From NCBI RefSeq assembly GCF_022814725.1, contig NZ_CP093442.1:1364001-1428000 (forward strand): a stretch of 64,000 nt of DNA, given 5' to 3'. This DNA comes from Bdellovibrio reynosensis. GTDB lineage: Bacteria; Bdellovibrionota; Bdellovibrionia; Bdellovibrionales; Bdellovibrionaceae. How positions within the stretch are numbered: position 1 is the first letter of the stretch; every line of letters starts with the position of its first letter. The position numbers were made by a program, and so were the translations under genes. Shown here one piece after another: positions 16,634 through 24,811 of the stretch. Under the pieces are notes generated by a model. The model searched no databases and had not been told where the DNA came from. It saw only the letters and a list, made by a program, of their open reading frames with translations.

Positions 16634-17404
16634 ATGATTTTAAAGTCTCTCTTAATAACTGCTTTAGTAAGCTCTTCTGCTGGCGTTGCGTTCGCGCAAA
16701 CAGCGGCCGTTCAAAAAAAGATTCTGGCTCAAGGTGTGCCTGCTGAGGCTTTTAATCGCCTTAAGAAATTTATAAATAACAATCAAGGCCGTACCTACAC
16801 CATTGATACCTACACTTGTGATGGTCGTGATGAAAACAGCGTTCGCCCTTGCGAGGAATCTAAACGCAATCGCAGCAGCAAACGTGTGACGGTTGTTAAC
16901 CCTCAGTATGTAGCCATCGTTGATTTTACGGCACCATCAACAAAACGACGATTTTATCTTATCAATTTAAAAACCGGTACCGTTCAAAAATTCTATACTG
17001 CCCATGGCATTGGAAGCGGTAAAAGTAATTACGCTGTAGCTTTCAGCAACACCAAAGATTCCCGTCAGACTTCTTTAGGTATCTACGTGGCTGGTGAAGT
17101 TTATACGGGCCACTATGGGGATACTCTTCGTATGTATGGTTTGCAGCGTTCAAATGATGAAGCCTACAATCGTGATATCGTATTGCATGGTGCTTGGTAT
17201 GTAGGTGAAGACTTTATTAATTCAATCGATCCAAAAACTGGCAATGCCCGTGGCCGCTTAGGTGTAAGCTGGGGATGCCCGGCAGTTTCAATGTCAGTCG
17301 CACAAAAAATCATTCCTCTGCTTAAAGGTGGCAGTTTGATTTATCACTACCACGCAGATCTTGATGATGCTTCTTTAAGCGGCGCTGAAGTGAGCCTTCG
17401 CTAA
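16634..17404 (+). CDS. secreted L,D-transpeptidase-like murein enzyme (YkuD_2 type)
   Basis: A signal peptide (residues 1-21, GVAFA) directs the protein to the periplasm. The catalytic pair expected for the YkuD fold is present: H185 in VLHGAWYV and C215 in SWGCPAVS, with the HGIGSG strand at 124-129. This matches the L,D-transpeptidase catalytic-domain family with the SWGCP motif. Such enzymes make 3-3 crosslinks or attach molecules to peptidoglycan. Bdellovibrio carries many L,D-transpeptidases and uses some to modify the prey wall; whether this one acts on prey or self is unknown. GGGGG lies before the ATG, and an operator-like inverted repeat is upstream. Confidence 0.85.
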   Translation: MILKSLLITALVSSSAGVAFAQTAAVQKKILAQGVPAEAFNRLKKFINNNQGRTYTIDTYTCDGRDENSVRPCEESKRNRSSKRVTVVNPQYVAIVDFTAPSTKRRFYLINLKTGTVQKFYTAHGIGSGKSNYAVAFSNTKDSRQTSLGIYVAGEVYTGHYGDTLRMYGLQRSNDEAYNRDIVLHGAWYVGEDFINSIDPKTGNARGRLGVSWGCPAVSMSVAQKIIPLLKGGSLIYHYHADLDDASLSGAEVSLR

Positions 17405-19432
17405 TTAAAAAGTTTTTTTCGGAGGTGGCAGTTTGCTATCAAGTTTAGATAGGAAACTTGCCACTAGATCTTCACGCTCTTGTCCTGTTACGGGACGTGC
17501 CCCTAGCGGGAACTCTTTGTAAAGTTCCGTCGGAATCTCTAGCAAAAATCTTGAAGGCGCCACCGGTCTTACCACGCCATTTTTTTTGCGTTGTTGGCAG
17601 CGGGACATCACTAATTTCTTTTTAGCTCTTGTAACACCTACGTAGAATAATCTGCGTTCTTCGTCGATATCTGAACCCAGATTCTTGTGTGGCAATAGGT
17701 CTTCTTCAAGACCTGCAAGAATCACTAGCGGGAACTCTAAACCTTTAGAAGCGTGCAAAGTCATGAGTTGAACTTTGTTTGGTTCTTCTTCTTCGTCAGA
17801 CATGTCGTCTCTAAGTAACATTGAATCGACGAACGATTTGATGTTTTCTACGTCATAAGAACGGCGACCCAAATATGAATCTAGAATGCGTCCTAGGATT
17901 TCGACGACCATCCATTTTTTTTCTGCACTGGTTGGATCAGCGGCGGTTCCGTAAACGTATTCGCGGTAGCCGATATTTTGGAAGATCTCAACCATCTTAG
18001 CTCCAGGGGATGAACCCACTTGGAAATCTAAAATGTTTGTTGGAAGGTCTTCGATAAACTTCATCAGTTGATCGATGGACTCCCCGGCTTTTTCTTGAAC
18101 TTCAGCTTCTTTCCAGAAGCGGCAGGCATCGACGAAGTTGATGCGTTTTTTCAGCGCGAACTCGCTTAGTTTTTCGATGGTCGTATCACCGATTCCACGA
18201 GTTGGAACGTTGATGATACGTCTTAAAGAAACTTCATTCGGAGCTAAGGCTTGTTTTAGGTAAGCCATAAGGTCCTTGATCTCGCGACGGTCAAAGATCG
18301 AAGTACCACCAGAGATATTGTACGGAATGTTGGCTCTTCTTAGCGAGGCTTCGATCAAGCCACCTTGAGTGTTCGAGCGATAAAGAACCGCGAAGTCTTT
18401 GTATTTATAACCCTGTCGCTGCCAGTGCAGAATTTCGCTCATCACGAATTCGCACTCGTCTTCTTCGCGCTCTAGCAAGAATAACTCTGGCAGCTCGCCT
18501 GTGGATTGTGCGATTTCCGCTCTTAGGATTTTACCGTGACGATTTTTGTTTTTTGAAATCGCAGCATTCGCCACCGCCAAAATTTCGGCACTGGAACGAT
18601 AGTTGCGTTCAAGCTTGATGACTTCACAGCCTTTGTATTCTTGTGGGAAGTTCAGGATGTTTTTTACTTCCGCCCCACGCCAGCCGTAAATCGACTGATC
18701 GTCATCGCCGACCACGGTGATATTTCTATGGCTTGCAATCAGTTGCGCGATCAGGTCCATCTGCATGCGATTGGTGTCTTGGAACTCATCCACCATCACT
18801 TGGCTGAAAGAGGCTTGAACCTTTTCTAAGATATCTGGGTTTTCTTTAAATAACTGCAAAGGCTTAATCAGAAGACCTTCAAAATCAACCACACCAAGAT
18901 GCTCTAAGCGTTTTGCGAATTTTGGCGTCAATACTTCGACCATCTCGTGATATTCGTCAAAGCCTTCCGTCTGCACTGCTAAACCGGTGCGACGGTCATT
19001 GATCATCGTCAAAATCTTGTCGACGTCGAATTTATCTTTGCCGGAATTTTTAATATCCTTGATGAGGTCTTTTAAAATCGAATTGCAATCCGACTGGTCA
19101 ACGATTCCAAAATAAGGAGAAAGATTTGCGTGCTTGTGAAAGCGACGAAGAATCTGCAAACCAAAAGAATGGAATGTTCCCGCCCACAAGCCCTTACCGG
19201 TGTTGCCAAGCTTTGCTCCCACGCGATGTTTAAGTTCGCGCGCGGCTTTGTTTGTAAAAGTCAGAACGCAGATTTCATTGGCTTTTGCCACACGCTCAGA
19301 AATCAATCGTCCTGTGCGGGAAACAAGAACGGTGGTCTTACCCGAACCCGCTCCGGCTAAAATCAGCAGAGGACCAAAATTATGCTTAACAGCCTTCTGC
19401 TGCTCAGGGTTTAACCCCTTTAACCAATCCAT
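17405..19432 (-). CDS. UvrD/PcrA/Rep-type superfamily 1 DNA helicase
   Basis: A 3'-5' DNA translocase of repair and replication restart. Motifs appear in order: Q motif LNPEQQKAV, Walker A GAGSGKTT (27-34), Ia TFTNKAARELK, II VDEFQDTN, III GDDDQSIYGWRGA, IV LERNYRSS, V LMTLHASKGLEFP and VI YVGVTRAKKKL. The start ATG 19432 (MDWLKGLNPEQQ) is chosen because AAAGG lies before it and family homology begins there; the frame runs on to 19576 only through a non-coding dispersed repeat. The 675 residues fit PcrA/Rep, but the C-terminal tudor-like region of long UvrD is not obvious. A separate gene at 20615 encodes a domain resembling it. Confidence 0.93.
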   Translation of the reverse strand: MDWLKGLNPEQQKAVKHNFGPLLILAGAGSGKTTVLVSRTGRLISERVAKANEICVLTFTNKAARELKHRVGAKLGNTGKGLWAGTFHSFGLQILRRFHKHANLSPYFGIVDQSDCNSILKDLIKDIKNSGKDKFDVDKILTMINDRRTGLAVQTEGFDEYHEMVEVLTPKFAKRLEHLGVVDFEGLLIKPLQLFKENPDILEKVQASFSQVMVDEFQDTNRMQMDLIAQLIASHRNITVVGDDDQSIYGWRGAEVKNILNFPQEYKGCEVIKLERNYRSSAEILAVANAAISKNKNRHGKILRAEIAQSTGELPELFLLEREEDECEFVMSEILHWQRQGYKYKDFAVLYRSNTQGGLIEASLRRANIPYNISGGTSIFDRREIKDLMAYLKQALAPNEVSLRRIINVPTRGIGDTTIEKLSEFALKKRINFVDACRFWKEAEVQEKAGESIDQLMKFIEDLPTNILDFQVGSSPGAKMVEIFQNIGYREYVYGTAADPTSAEKKWMVVEILGRILDSYLGRRSYDVENIKSFVDSMLLRDDMSDEEEEPNKVQLMTLHASKGLEFPLVILAGLEEDLLPHKNLGSDIDEERRLFYVGVTRAKKKLVMSRCQQRKKNGVVRPVAPSRFLLEIPTELYKEFPLGARPVTGQEREDLVASFLSKLDSKLPPPKKTF

Positions 19433-19493
19433 CACGAACCTTTTACGTCTAGAAAATGGAAGGATAGACAAAGCAAAATAGAGTTGCAAGCAC

Positions 19494-19819
19494 GCAACCA
19501 AATACACCCATAACGCACCATGGACCGAAAATAGAAGCAGGCACCTTTTCCATTCTTTTGCCCGTGGAATGGGCATTTCAGCGTGAAACTAAAACTTTTT
19601 TCGTATTAATTTCATCTTTCGGAAATTTCGTCCGGGGAAGTTATGAATTGACAAAAAAAGGTGCCAGGGACTTTTTCGGAGTTACCAACGATGCGGTGGT
19701 GATTATTGCAGATTCATAACTACCGCGGCGCAACCGTAAAAAGAAGCAGGCACCTTTTGAATTAAAGAAACAGGCACTTTTCGGAGTTACCACCGAAGCG
19801 GTGGTGAATATTGCAGATT
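19494..19819. repeat. cluster of dispersed repeats in a gene-free stretch
   Basis: The 490-base gap between the helicase and the secreted-protein gene is mostly repeat. GCAGGCACCTTTT copies lie at 19528-19549 and 19738-19758, with variants at 19653-19676 (GGTGCCAGGGACTTTTT) and 19766-19780. Two direct copies of a 60-70-base unit ending CGGAGTTACCAxCGAxGCGGTGGTGAxTATTGCAGATT lie at 19645-19713 and 19759-19819, each holding an ACCACCG-type hairpin. No gene is supported here. Confidence 0.75.
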
Positions 19820-19925
19820 GGGCATTTTTGCAAAACCAGTGGTCAACGATATGTCTTACTTACAAGCCTTAGTATTTTCGCTGCTATGTTTTTGAATTCT
19901 GTTAGCCTGCGGGTGGGAGAATTCT

Positions 19926-20468
19926 ATGAAAACTCTATTGCTAGTCATTTCGTTCTTATTTGCTTCAATTGCTTTTGCTCGCACACCAGATACGGTGAAA
20001 CCCGGTGAGCCTTTGTGCTATGGGCGGGAGTACTCTGAAAAGCACATGAATTCTCGTCCTAAGCAGACTGTTAAGTTAATGAAGCTTAAGTTTTATATTA
20101 CTGGGGAAGCGCCTTACACGAGTCTTGCGTTGGCGGTTGATGCGAAAATAAAAAGACCGGTCAAGCCTGACCCTTCTGGAAATTCAGAAGAAACGACAGA
20201 GTTCGTTTACAAAGATTATACGACGTTGATGTTTTGTGAAAAAACGGCCTCAGGAAAACTCCGTTGTGGTGTTGAGTGTGATGGTGGGAGCGCTGATATC
20301 CGCTGGAGCACAAGCAATCCATCTAAAGGAGCTACCCTTAAAAACAACGGCTTCGTCATGCACGGAGGCTGCGGAGAGGAAGACGATCCCATCTTTCTAA
20401 CTCCAACACCTAAAGGTGATGATGTGTTTAACCTTGTGCCGCTACCGAAAGAATTCTGCCAAGAATAA
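19926..20468 (+). CDS. secreted Cys-containing hypothetical protein
   Basis: Family not recognised. A signal peptide (residues 1-18, IAFA) is followed by about 160 residues with six or more cysteines (PLCYGRE, LMFCEKT, LRCGVECDGG, MHGGCGEE, EFCQE), suggesting disulfides in the periplasm or outside. The segment SGKLRCGVECDGGSADIRW resembles a recurring motif in small secreted proteins of proteobacteria, but I cannot name a domain. GGGAG lies a few bases before the ATG. It converges with the zinc-ribbon gene at 20615, with structured element C between the stops. Confidence 0.7.
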   Translation: MKTLLLVISFLFASIAFARTPDTVKPGEPLCYGREYSEKHMNSRPKQTVKLMKLKFYITGEAPYTSLALAVDAKIKRPVKPDPSGNSEETTEFVYKDYTTLMFCEKTASGKLRCGVECDGGSADIRWSTSNPSKGATLKNNGFVMHGGCGEEDDPIFLTPTPKGDDVFNLVPLPKEFCQE

Positions 20469-20487
20469 CTTAAAAAACCGAGGAAGA

Positions 20488-20613
20488 GCGATCGCTCAAA
20501 ATGGGTCAGGCGCAAGGCGGAGGTCCTTCCCGCAGCGTAGGCGTAGCAGCGCTACGCTGGAGCGAGGACAAGGGCCGACAACGCAGTCGAATGGCCCATT
20601 TTCAGCGATTGCG
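20488..20613. repeat. structured intergenic element, copy C
   Basis: Arms 20491-20507 and 20593-20609 pair over 17 bases with two mismatches. The payload has GCAAGGCGGA and ACAACGCAG boxes, a GGTCCTT/AAGGGCC stem, and hairpin GCGTAGC-AGC-GCTACGC. It lies between two convergent genes, with its right end a few bases past the TAG of the minus-strand gene. It is the closest copy to A in the payload. Confidence 0.8.
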
Positions 20614-20614
20614 G

Positions 20615-21055
20615 CTACGGTCTGTTGTGGATTAGCGTTCTCACTTCATCTTCGAATACGACTTCGATTTTATCCGTAAGAGCATCTTTCACAAAACCCA
20701 TACCAAATTTTGGATGTTGAAGTTTTGTGTTCTTTTCGAATTTACCCTTCATATTGTAGCTAGCTGTTGGAGCTTTTTCGTCAGACATCAACATTTCATA
20801 TTCGTTGCGGTGGCTTGATTTTCTTGAGCTTAGTGTTTGTTCGCGTTTTTTCGCTGCAGCACCCGTCAATGGTTTGCCCGTTTTAGTTTGAGCTTTAGGA
20901 AGAGAAAAAGTTTTTTGCGACCCGCAAATTTCGCATTTGATTTTTGCTGACGTTGCAGAAGTGTGAGCTAAAACTACGTGGTATCTATCAGCGTCGCACT
21001 TTTTACAGAACGCAAAAAACGATTTTGCTACTGGTGGCAGGGTATTCATTGTCAT
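20615..21055 (-). CDS. zinc-ribbon protein with a UvrD-C/tudor-like C-terminal domain
   Basis: Residues 17-44 hold a CxxC pair (FCKKCD) and a second pair (CEICGS) about 24 residues later, a likely zinc ribbon. The middle is Lys/Ser/Thr-rich and probably disordered. The last 50 residues (FEKNTKLQHPKFGMGFVKDAL, DKIEVVFEDEVRTLIH) resemble the tudor-like fold at the C-terminus of UvrD/PcrA helicases and CarD-like proteins, which binds RNA polymerase. An RNA polymerase or helicase partner is possible but inferred. It is last in an apparent operon after fumC and the 21065 gene, nine bases downstream of the latter. Confidence 0.7.
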   Translation of the reverse strand: MTMNTLPPVAKSFFAFCKKCDADRYHVVLAHTSATSAKIKCEICGSQKTFSLPKAQTKTGKPLTGAAAKKREQTLSSRKSSHRNEYEMLMSDEKAPTASYNMKGKFEKNTKLQHPKFGMGFVKDALTDKIEVVFEDEVRTLIHNRP

Positions 21056-21064
21056 CTTTTCTTC

Positions 21065-22003
21065 CTATCTACTATATTGTTGTTTTAAACTATAAATCAT
21101 TAGTTTTTCATCAAGCTTCTTGTGCGCGATTTCACTCGCACTCAAGTAGTAAGGGCCTTTGCCCGCTTCGATCTTCTGCTGAAACTCAAGCATGCTGTTT
21201 TCATCTTTTGGATCGATGTATGTATCAGTCGGACCGTAATTTTCTAAGAACGCCAGGTCTTCTTCTTTGTTAAAGAACTTTTCCCAGCAGTGGGTATTTA
21301 CTGAAACACGATAAGTGATGGTTTTTGCGTGAGAGTGCACTGGCGCATAAGCCCCGATCACTTCAAGGTGACCAAAGTGCGAATGCAGTTTTAAAGCAGG
21401 GCTTCCCCACTGAGTCATGCCAGAGCATTGCTCGACGTTCGCATACCAAAGACCGAAGGCTTTAGAAAGGAATCCCAAACCGTAAAGGCCTTGTCCTTGG
21501 GGCAACAAAGAATTCACTGAACAAAGATTGTGGGCAATCCACTCCCCGCGATGCATGGATGGAATGATGATAAACAAAGAAAGCGGAACCCAATCCATAT
21601 CATCAAGCGAAGTGACTTCTTTCATCACAGAAGAAGTTTTAATCGGCGAACCCGTCGCAGGGAAAACTTTCGGATCTAAAGCTGCGCGCATTTCCTTTGA
21701 AAGTGCCGATGGACGAGCGGCAAAACCGGCAACGAACCCTGGCATCACCGCGCAATCGTAAAACACCCAACGAGGCATCGCCATGTTTGATGGACCGAAA
21801 GCTCTTTCTTCAAGTGAATAAATACGATCAGCAAAAGCGATGTTGTGAATATCTAAAGGGTCTTTAAAAATGGGCTGCTGTTTAAACCAATCTAAGCGAT
21901 GAACTGAACCCGGCAGTGCGATTTGATTTTCTGGACGAACAAAAACATAAGGCCGAATATCATCGCTTTCCATCCAGTTCGCTTTAGTCAGCAGCGGGTT
22001 CAT
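21065..22003 (-). CDS. conserved-looking hypothetical protein of the fumC operon
   Basis: I do not recognise the family. The 312 residues have no signal peptide or membrane segment and look like a globular cytosolic enzyme: many Trp, Tyr and His residues, and motifs such as RPENQIALPGSVHRLDWF, MHRGEWIAHNLCS, HSHFGHLEVIGAYAPVHSH and TITYRVSVNTHCWE. The His-rich stretch HSHFGHLE...HSHAK could bind a metal. AGGAG of its ribosome binding site overlaps the fumC stop codon, so translation is coupled to fumC. No function is assigned. Confidence 0.7.
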   Translation of the reverse strand: MNPLLTKANWMESDDIRPYVFVRPENQIALPGSVHRLDWFKQQPIFKDPLDIHNIAFADRIYSLEERAFGPSNMAMPRWVFYDCAVMPGFVAGFAARPSALSKEMRAALDPKVFPATGSPIKTSSVMKEVTSLDDMDWVPLSLFIIIPSMHRGEWIAHNLCSVNSLLPQGQGLYGLGFLSKAFGLWYANVEQCSGMTQWGSPALKLHSHFGHLEVIGAYAPVHSHAKTITYRVSVNTHCWEKFFNKEEDLAFLENYGPTDTYIDPKDENSMLEFQQKIEAGKGPYYLSASEIAHKKLDEKLMIYSLKQQYSR

Positions 22004-22010
22004 GAGTCTC

Positions 22011-23402
22011 CTAGGGGTTCACCATCAGTTCAGGTTTTACTATCTTATCAAACTCTTCGCCAGTGAGGAGTCCAAGATTGATAGCTTCTTCGCGCAGTGT
22101 TGTGCCATTTTTATGGGCAGTTTTGGCAATTTTAGCTGCGTTATCATACCCGATGCGGGGATTTAAAGCAGTCACTAACATGAGTGAATGCTCCAGATGC
22201 TTTCGAATTTGGTCCCTATTGGCCTCTATTCCCATTACGCAATGATCAGTGAAGGACTCACAGGCATCGGCAAGCAATCTGATCGAGTTCAGCACGTTAA
22301 AGATAATCACCGGCTTAAAGACGTTCAACTCCATATGCCCGTTGGATCCCCCGACGCTGACCGCCACGTGATTTCCCATCACCTGGGCACAGACCATGGT
22401 CATGGCCTCACTTTGAGTTGGATTTACTTTGCCCGGCATAATCGAACTTCCCGGTTCATTTTCTGGGAGCCTTAGCTCTCCCAAACCGCAGCGCGGTCCT
22501 GAGCCAAGCAAGCGAATGTCGTTAGCGATTTTCATCAAAGAAACAGCAACGCCGTTTAAAGCACCGCTAACTTCAACCAGCGCATCGTGGCTAGCTAAGG
22601 CTTCAAATTTATTTTCTGCTGAAACGAATGGGATCTTGGTTTCTTGCGCAATTGCCTTCGCCGCTTCAACTGGAAATTTCACATGAGTGTTAAGCCCCGT
22701 ACCCACTGCCGTTCCACCAAGAGCCAATTCATGCAAGTGAGGAAGAGTGTTATTCACGCGGGTGATGGATTTTTTAATCTGATTCACGTAACCCGAAAAT
22801 TCCTGACCCAATGTCAGCGGGGTCGCATCCATCAAGTGAGTGCGCCCGATTTTCACGATGTCTTTAAATTCGTTTTGTTTTTGTTCAAGCGCTTTGTGAA
22901 GTTTATCAAGCATCGGCAACAAACGGTGATGGATCTGTTCGGCAGCTGCGATATGCATCACCGTTGGGAAGGTATCATTCGAGGATTGCCCCTTATTCAC
23001 GTCATCATTGGGATGAATTTCTTTATTTGGCAGAGTCAGTCTCATCATGTCCATCGCACGATTGGCGATCACTTCATTGGCGTTCATATTGGTCTGCGTG
23101 CCTGAGCCTGTTTGCCACACAACTAAGGGAAAATGAGCATCCAGTTTCCCTGCAATCACTTCATCAGCCGCTTTCAAAATATAATCAGTTTTTTTAGCGT
23201 CCAACAATCCCAGCTGCTGATTGGTTTTCGCAGCACACTTTTTCAAAATCCCAAGAGCACGAATCATCTCGCGCGGAAAACGATCGCCGCCGATTTTAAA
23301 GTTTTGCAAAGACCTTTGGGTCTGGGCTCCCCAGTATTTTTCTGAAGGAACTTGAACCTCTCCCATGGTGTCTTTTTCAATGCGCACTTTATTTTCAGCC
23401 AT
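22011..23402 (-). CDS. fumC: class II fumarate hydratase
   Basis: Converts fumarate and L-malate in the TCA cycle; iron-independent, homotetrameric. The 463 residues match the family. The signature [16 protein letters not shown] is present, as are [14 protein letters not shown] near residue 100, the [16 protein letters not shown] loop and [16 protein letters not shown] precedes the ATG. It heads a tight group with two unknown genes (21065 and 20615). Upstream lies element D and the 3' end of an SDR gene. Confidence 0.97.
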   Translation of the reverse strand: MAENKVRIEKDTMGEVQVPSEKYWGAQTQRSLQNFKIGGDRFPREMIRALGILKKCAAKTNQQLGLLDAKKTDYILKAADEVIAGKLDAHFPLVVWQTGSGTQTNMNANEVIANRAMDMMRLTLPNKEIHPNDDVNKGQSSNDTFPTVMHIAAAEQIHHRLLPMLDKLHKALEQKQNEFKDIVKIGRTHLMDATPLTLGQEFSGYVNQIKKSITRVNNTLPHLHELALGGTAVGTGLNTHVKFPVEAAKAIAQETKIPFVSAENKFEALASHDALVEVSGALNGVAVSLMKIANDIRLLGSGPRCGLGELRLPENEPGSSIMPGKVNPTQSEAMTMVCAQVMGNHVAVSVGGSNGHMELNVFKPVIIFNVLNSIRLLADACESFTDHCVMGIEANRDQIRKHLEHSLMLVTALNPRIGYDNAAKIAKTAHKNGTTLREEAINLGLLTGEEFDKIVKPELMVNP

Positions 23403-23490
23403 AAGCTCCTCCAGAAGAAAACGGAAATCATATCAAGCAAAAACCACAAATCACAAAATGTTCCCTTACAAACTTCCCCTCGCACAAATC

Positions 23491-23543
23491 GGATGACCGA
23501 GAAGGCACCATGCAAGGCGGAAGATGTCCCTTATCGGCCATCC
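23491..23543. repeat. structured intergenic element, copy D (core deleted)
   Basis: Arms 23491-23505 and 23529-23543 pair over 15 bases with two mismatches. Between them only the left part of the payload remains (CACCATGCAAGGCGGAAG, matching copy B), and the central hairpin and ACAACGCAG box are missing. The right arm contains the last codons and TAA of the SDR gene. Confidence 0.7.
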
Positions 23544-24301
23544 CCACGTCTGAAAACCTGTCCTACGTGAGCTTGATCTGTTGGGTAAATGACAAGTTCT
23601 TGAATGTTGACGTGCGGTGGACGCGCCACGCACCACGCGATCGTCTCTGCGATGTCCTTGGCTTCAAGTGGAGTCATGCCTTCGTAAACCTTATCGGCCT
23701 TGCTTTTATCACCCAGGCGCACATAGGAAAAATCAGTGTTGACCATGCCGGGCTCAATGTTGGTGATGCGAATTCTTGTGCCTAACAAATCCATGCGGAG
23801 CCCCTCGGAAAGGGCTCTGACAGCGAACTTAGTAGCGCAGTAAACTCCACCACCTGGGTAAGTCCATCTGCCTGCGACAGAACCCAAATTCACGATGTGG
23901 CCCGTGTTTTTCTTAATCATGTTTTGGATCACCCCGCGGGTCATGAACAGCAAACCTTTCACGTTGGTGTCAATCATGACTTCCCAATCATCCAAATTTG
24001 CTTCCTGCATTTTTTCAATACCCTTAGCAAGACCCGCGTTGTTCACTAAGATTTCAACTTGATCTAAATCAGCGGCGTGGGCTTTTAAAAACTCACTCAC
24101 TTCGAAACGATCAGAAACATCGAAGGCCGCAAGCTTCACTTCTAATTGCGGGTGAGCTTTCTTTAGTGCTTGTTCAAGTTCGACAAGTTTTTCATAGCGA
24201 CGTCCTGTGGCCAGGATGGCATAGCCTTGGGCTGCCAAAGCAAAAGAAGTTTCCCATCCAATTCCGGAAGTGGCACCGGTGATTAAAGCCCATTTCGTCA
24301 T
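23531..24301 (-). CDS. short-chain dehydrogenase/reductase, YdfG-like
   Basis: NAD(P)-dependent oxidoreductase with Rossmann motif TGATSGIG (residues 8-15), NNAG, the catalytic Ser region (NLGSVAGRWTYPGGG) and YCATK active-site Tyr and Lys. The sequence resembles E. coli YdfG (3-hydroxy acid dehydrogenase), including the ETIAWCVARPPHVNIQEL C-terminal pattern, but the substrate is not proven. The start ATG 24301 (MTKWALITG) is chosen over a longer frame because AGGAG is well placed before it. The stop codon lies inside repeat element D. Confidence 0.92.
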   Translation of the reverse strand: MTKWALITGATSGIGWETSFALAAQGYAILATGRRYEKLVELEQALKKAHPQLEVKLAAFDVSDRFEVSEFLKAHAADLDQVEILVNNAGLAKGIEKMQEANLDDWEVMIDTNVKGLLFMTRGVIQNMIKKNTGHIVNLGSVAGRWTYPGGGVYCATKFAVRALSEGLRMDLLGTRIRITNIEPGMVNTDFSYVRLGDKSKADKVYEGMTPLEAKDIAETIAWCVARPPHVNIQELVIYPTDQAHVGQVFRRGDGR

Positions 24302-24418
24302 AAATTCTCCTAGAGGGAAAAGAATAACAGCCTCGGGGCTTCCTACCAAGCCTGCCGCCTCGCGCAATGCGTTCATTTACTTACTTAGCCACCCGTTTTT
24401 TGGTAGTTCTTGGGCCCT

Positions 24419-24811
24419 ATGAAATGTCCTTGTGGTTCAGAAAAAAATTATTCTCAATGTTGCGGTCTTTATCATTCCGGTGTCGAAACAGCGCCCACGG
24501 CTGAGGCCTTAATGCGTTCACGCTACAGTGCCTTTGCAAAAAATCAAATGCAGTACTTGCGCGACACAACCGATCCACAAACTTTGGACTCCATTGATGA
24601 TGAAGCCAATAAAGAATGGGCTGAAAGAGCAAAGTTCTTAAAACTAGAAATCATCAAGGCTGAAGAAAAAGGCACCAAGGGCACGGTGGAGTTTAAAGCT
24701 TTCTACAATGTCGACGACGAAGATTTTGTTCACCACGAAGTTAGTACGTTTAGAAAACAAGCAGGCGAGTGGTTTTTTAAATCCGGCAAAATCAAGGCGG
24801 AGAAAAAATAA
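24419..24811 (+). CDS. YchJ/UPF0225 family SEC-C motif protein
   Basis: The N-terminus MKCPCGSEKNYSQCCGLYH is a SEC-C zinc-binding motif (CPCGS, QCCG). The following TAEALMRSRYSAFAKNQMQYLRDT matches the YchJ family, which has a NTF2-like fold. Function in E. coli is not settled. ATG 24419 is chosen because the motif begins there; an in-frame TTG lies nine bases upstream. The stop codon overlaps the start of the EVE-domain gene by one base (TAATG). The gene begins a three-gene run with the EVE gene and dusC. Confidence 0.88.
   Translation: MKCPCGSEKNYSQCCGLYHSGVETAPTAEALMRSRYSAFAKNQMQYLRDTTDPQTLDSIDDEANKEWAERAKFLKLEIIKAEEKGTKGTVEFKAFYNVDDEDFVHHEVSTFRKQAGEWFFKSGKIKAEKK

Noticed and set aside
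19433-19576. 48-codon N-terminal extension of the helicase gene
   Set aside because: It runs through a dispersed GCAGGCACC repeat, has no Shine-Dalgarno sequence and is not part of the helicase family; ATG 19432 has AAAGG before it.
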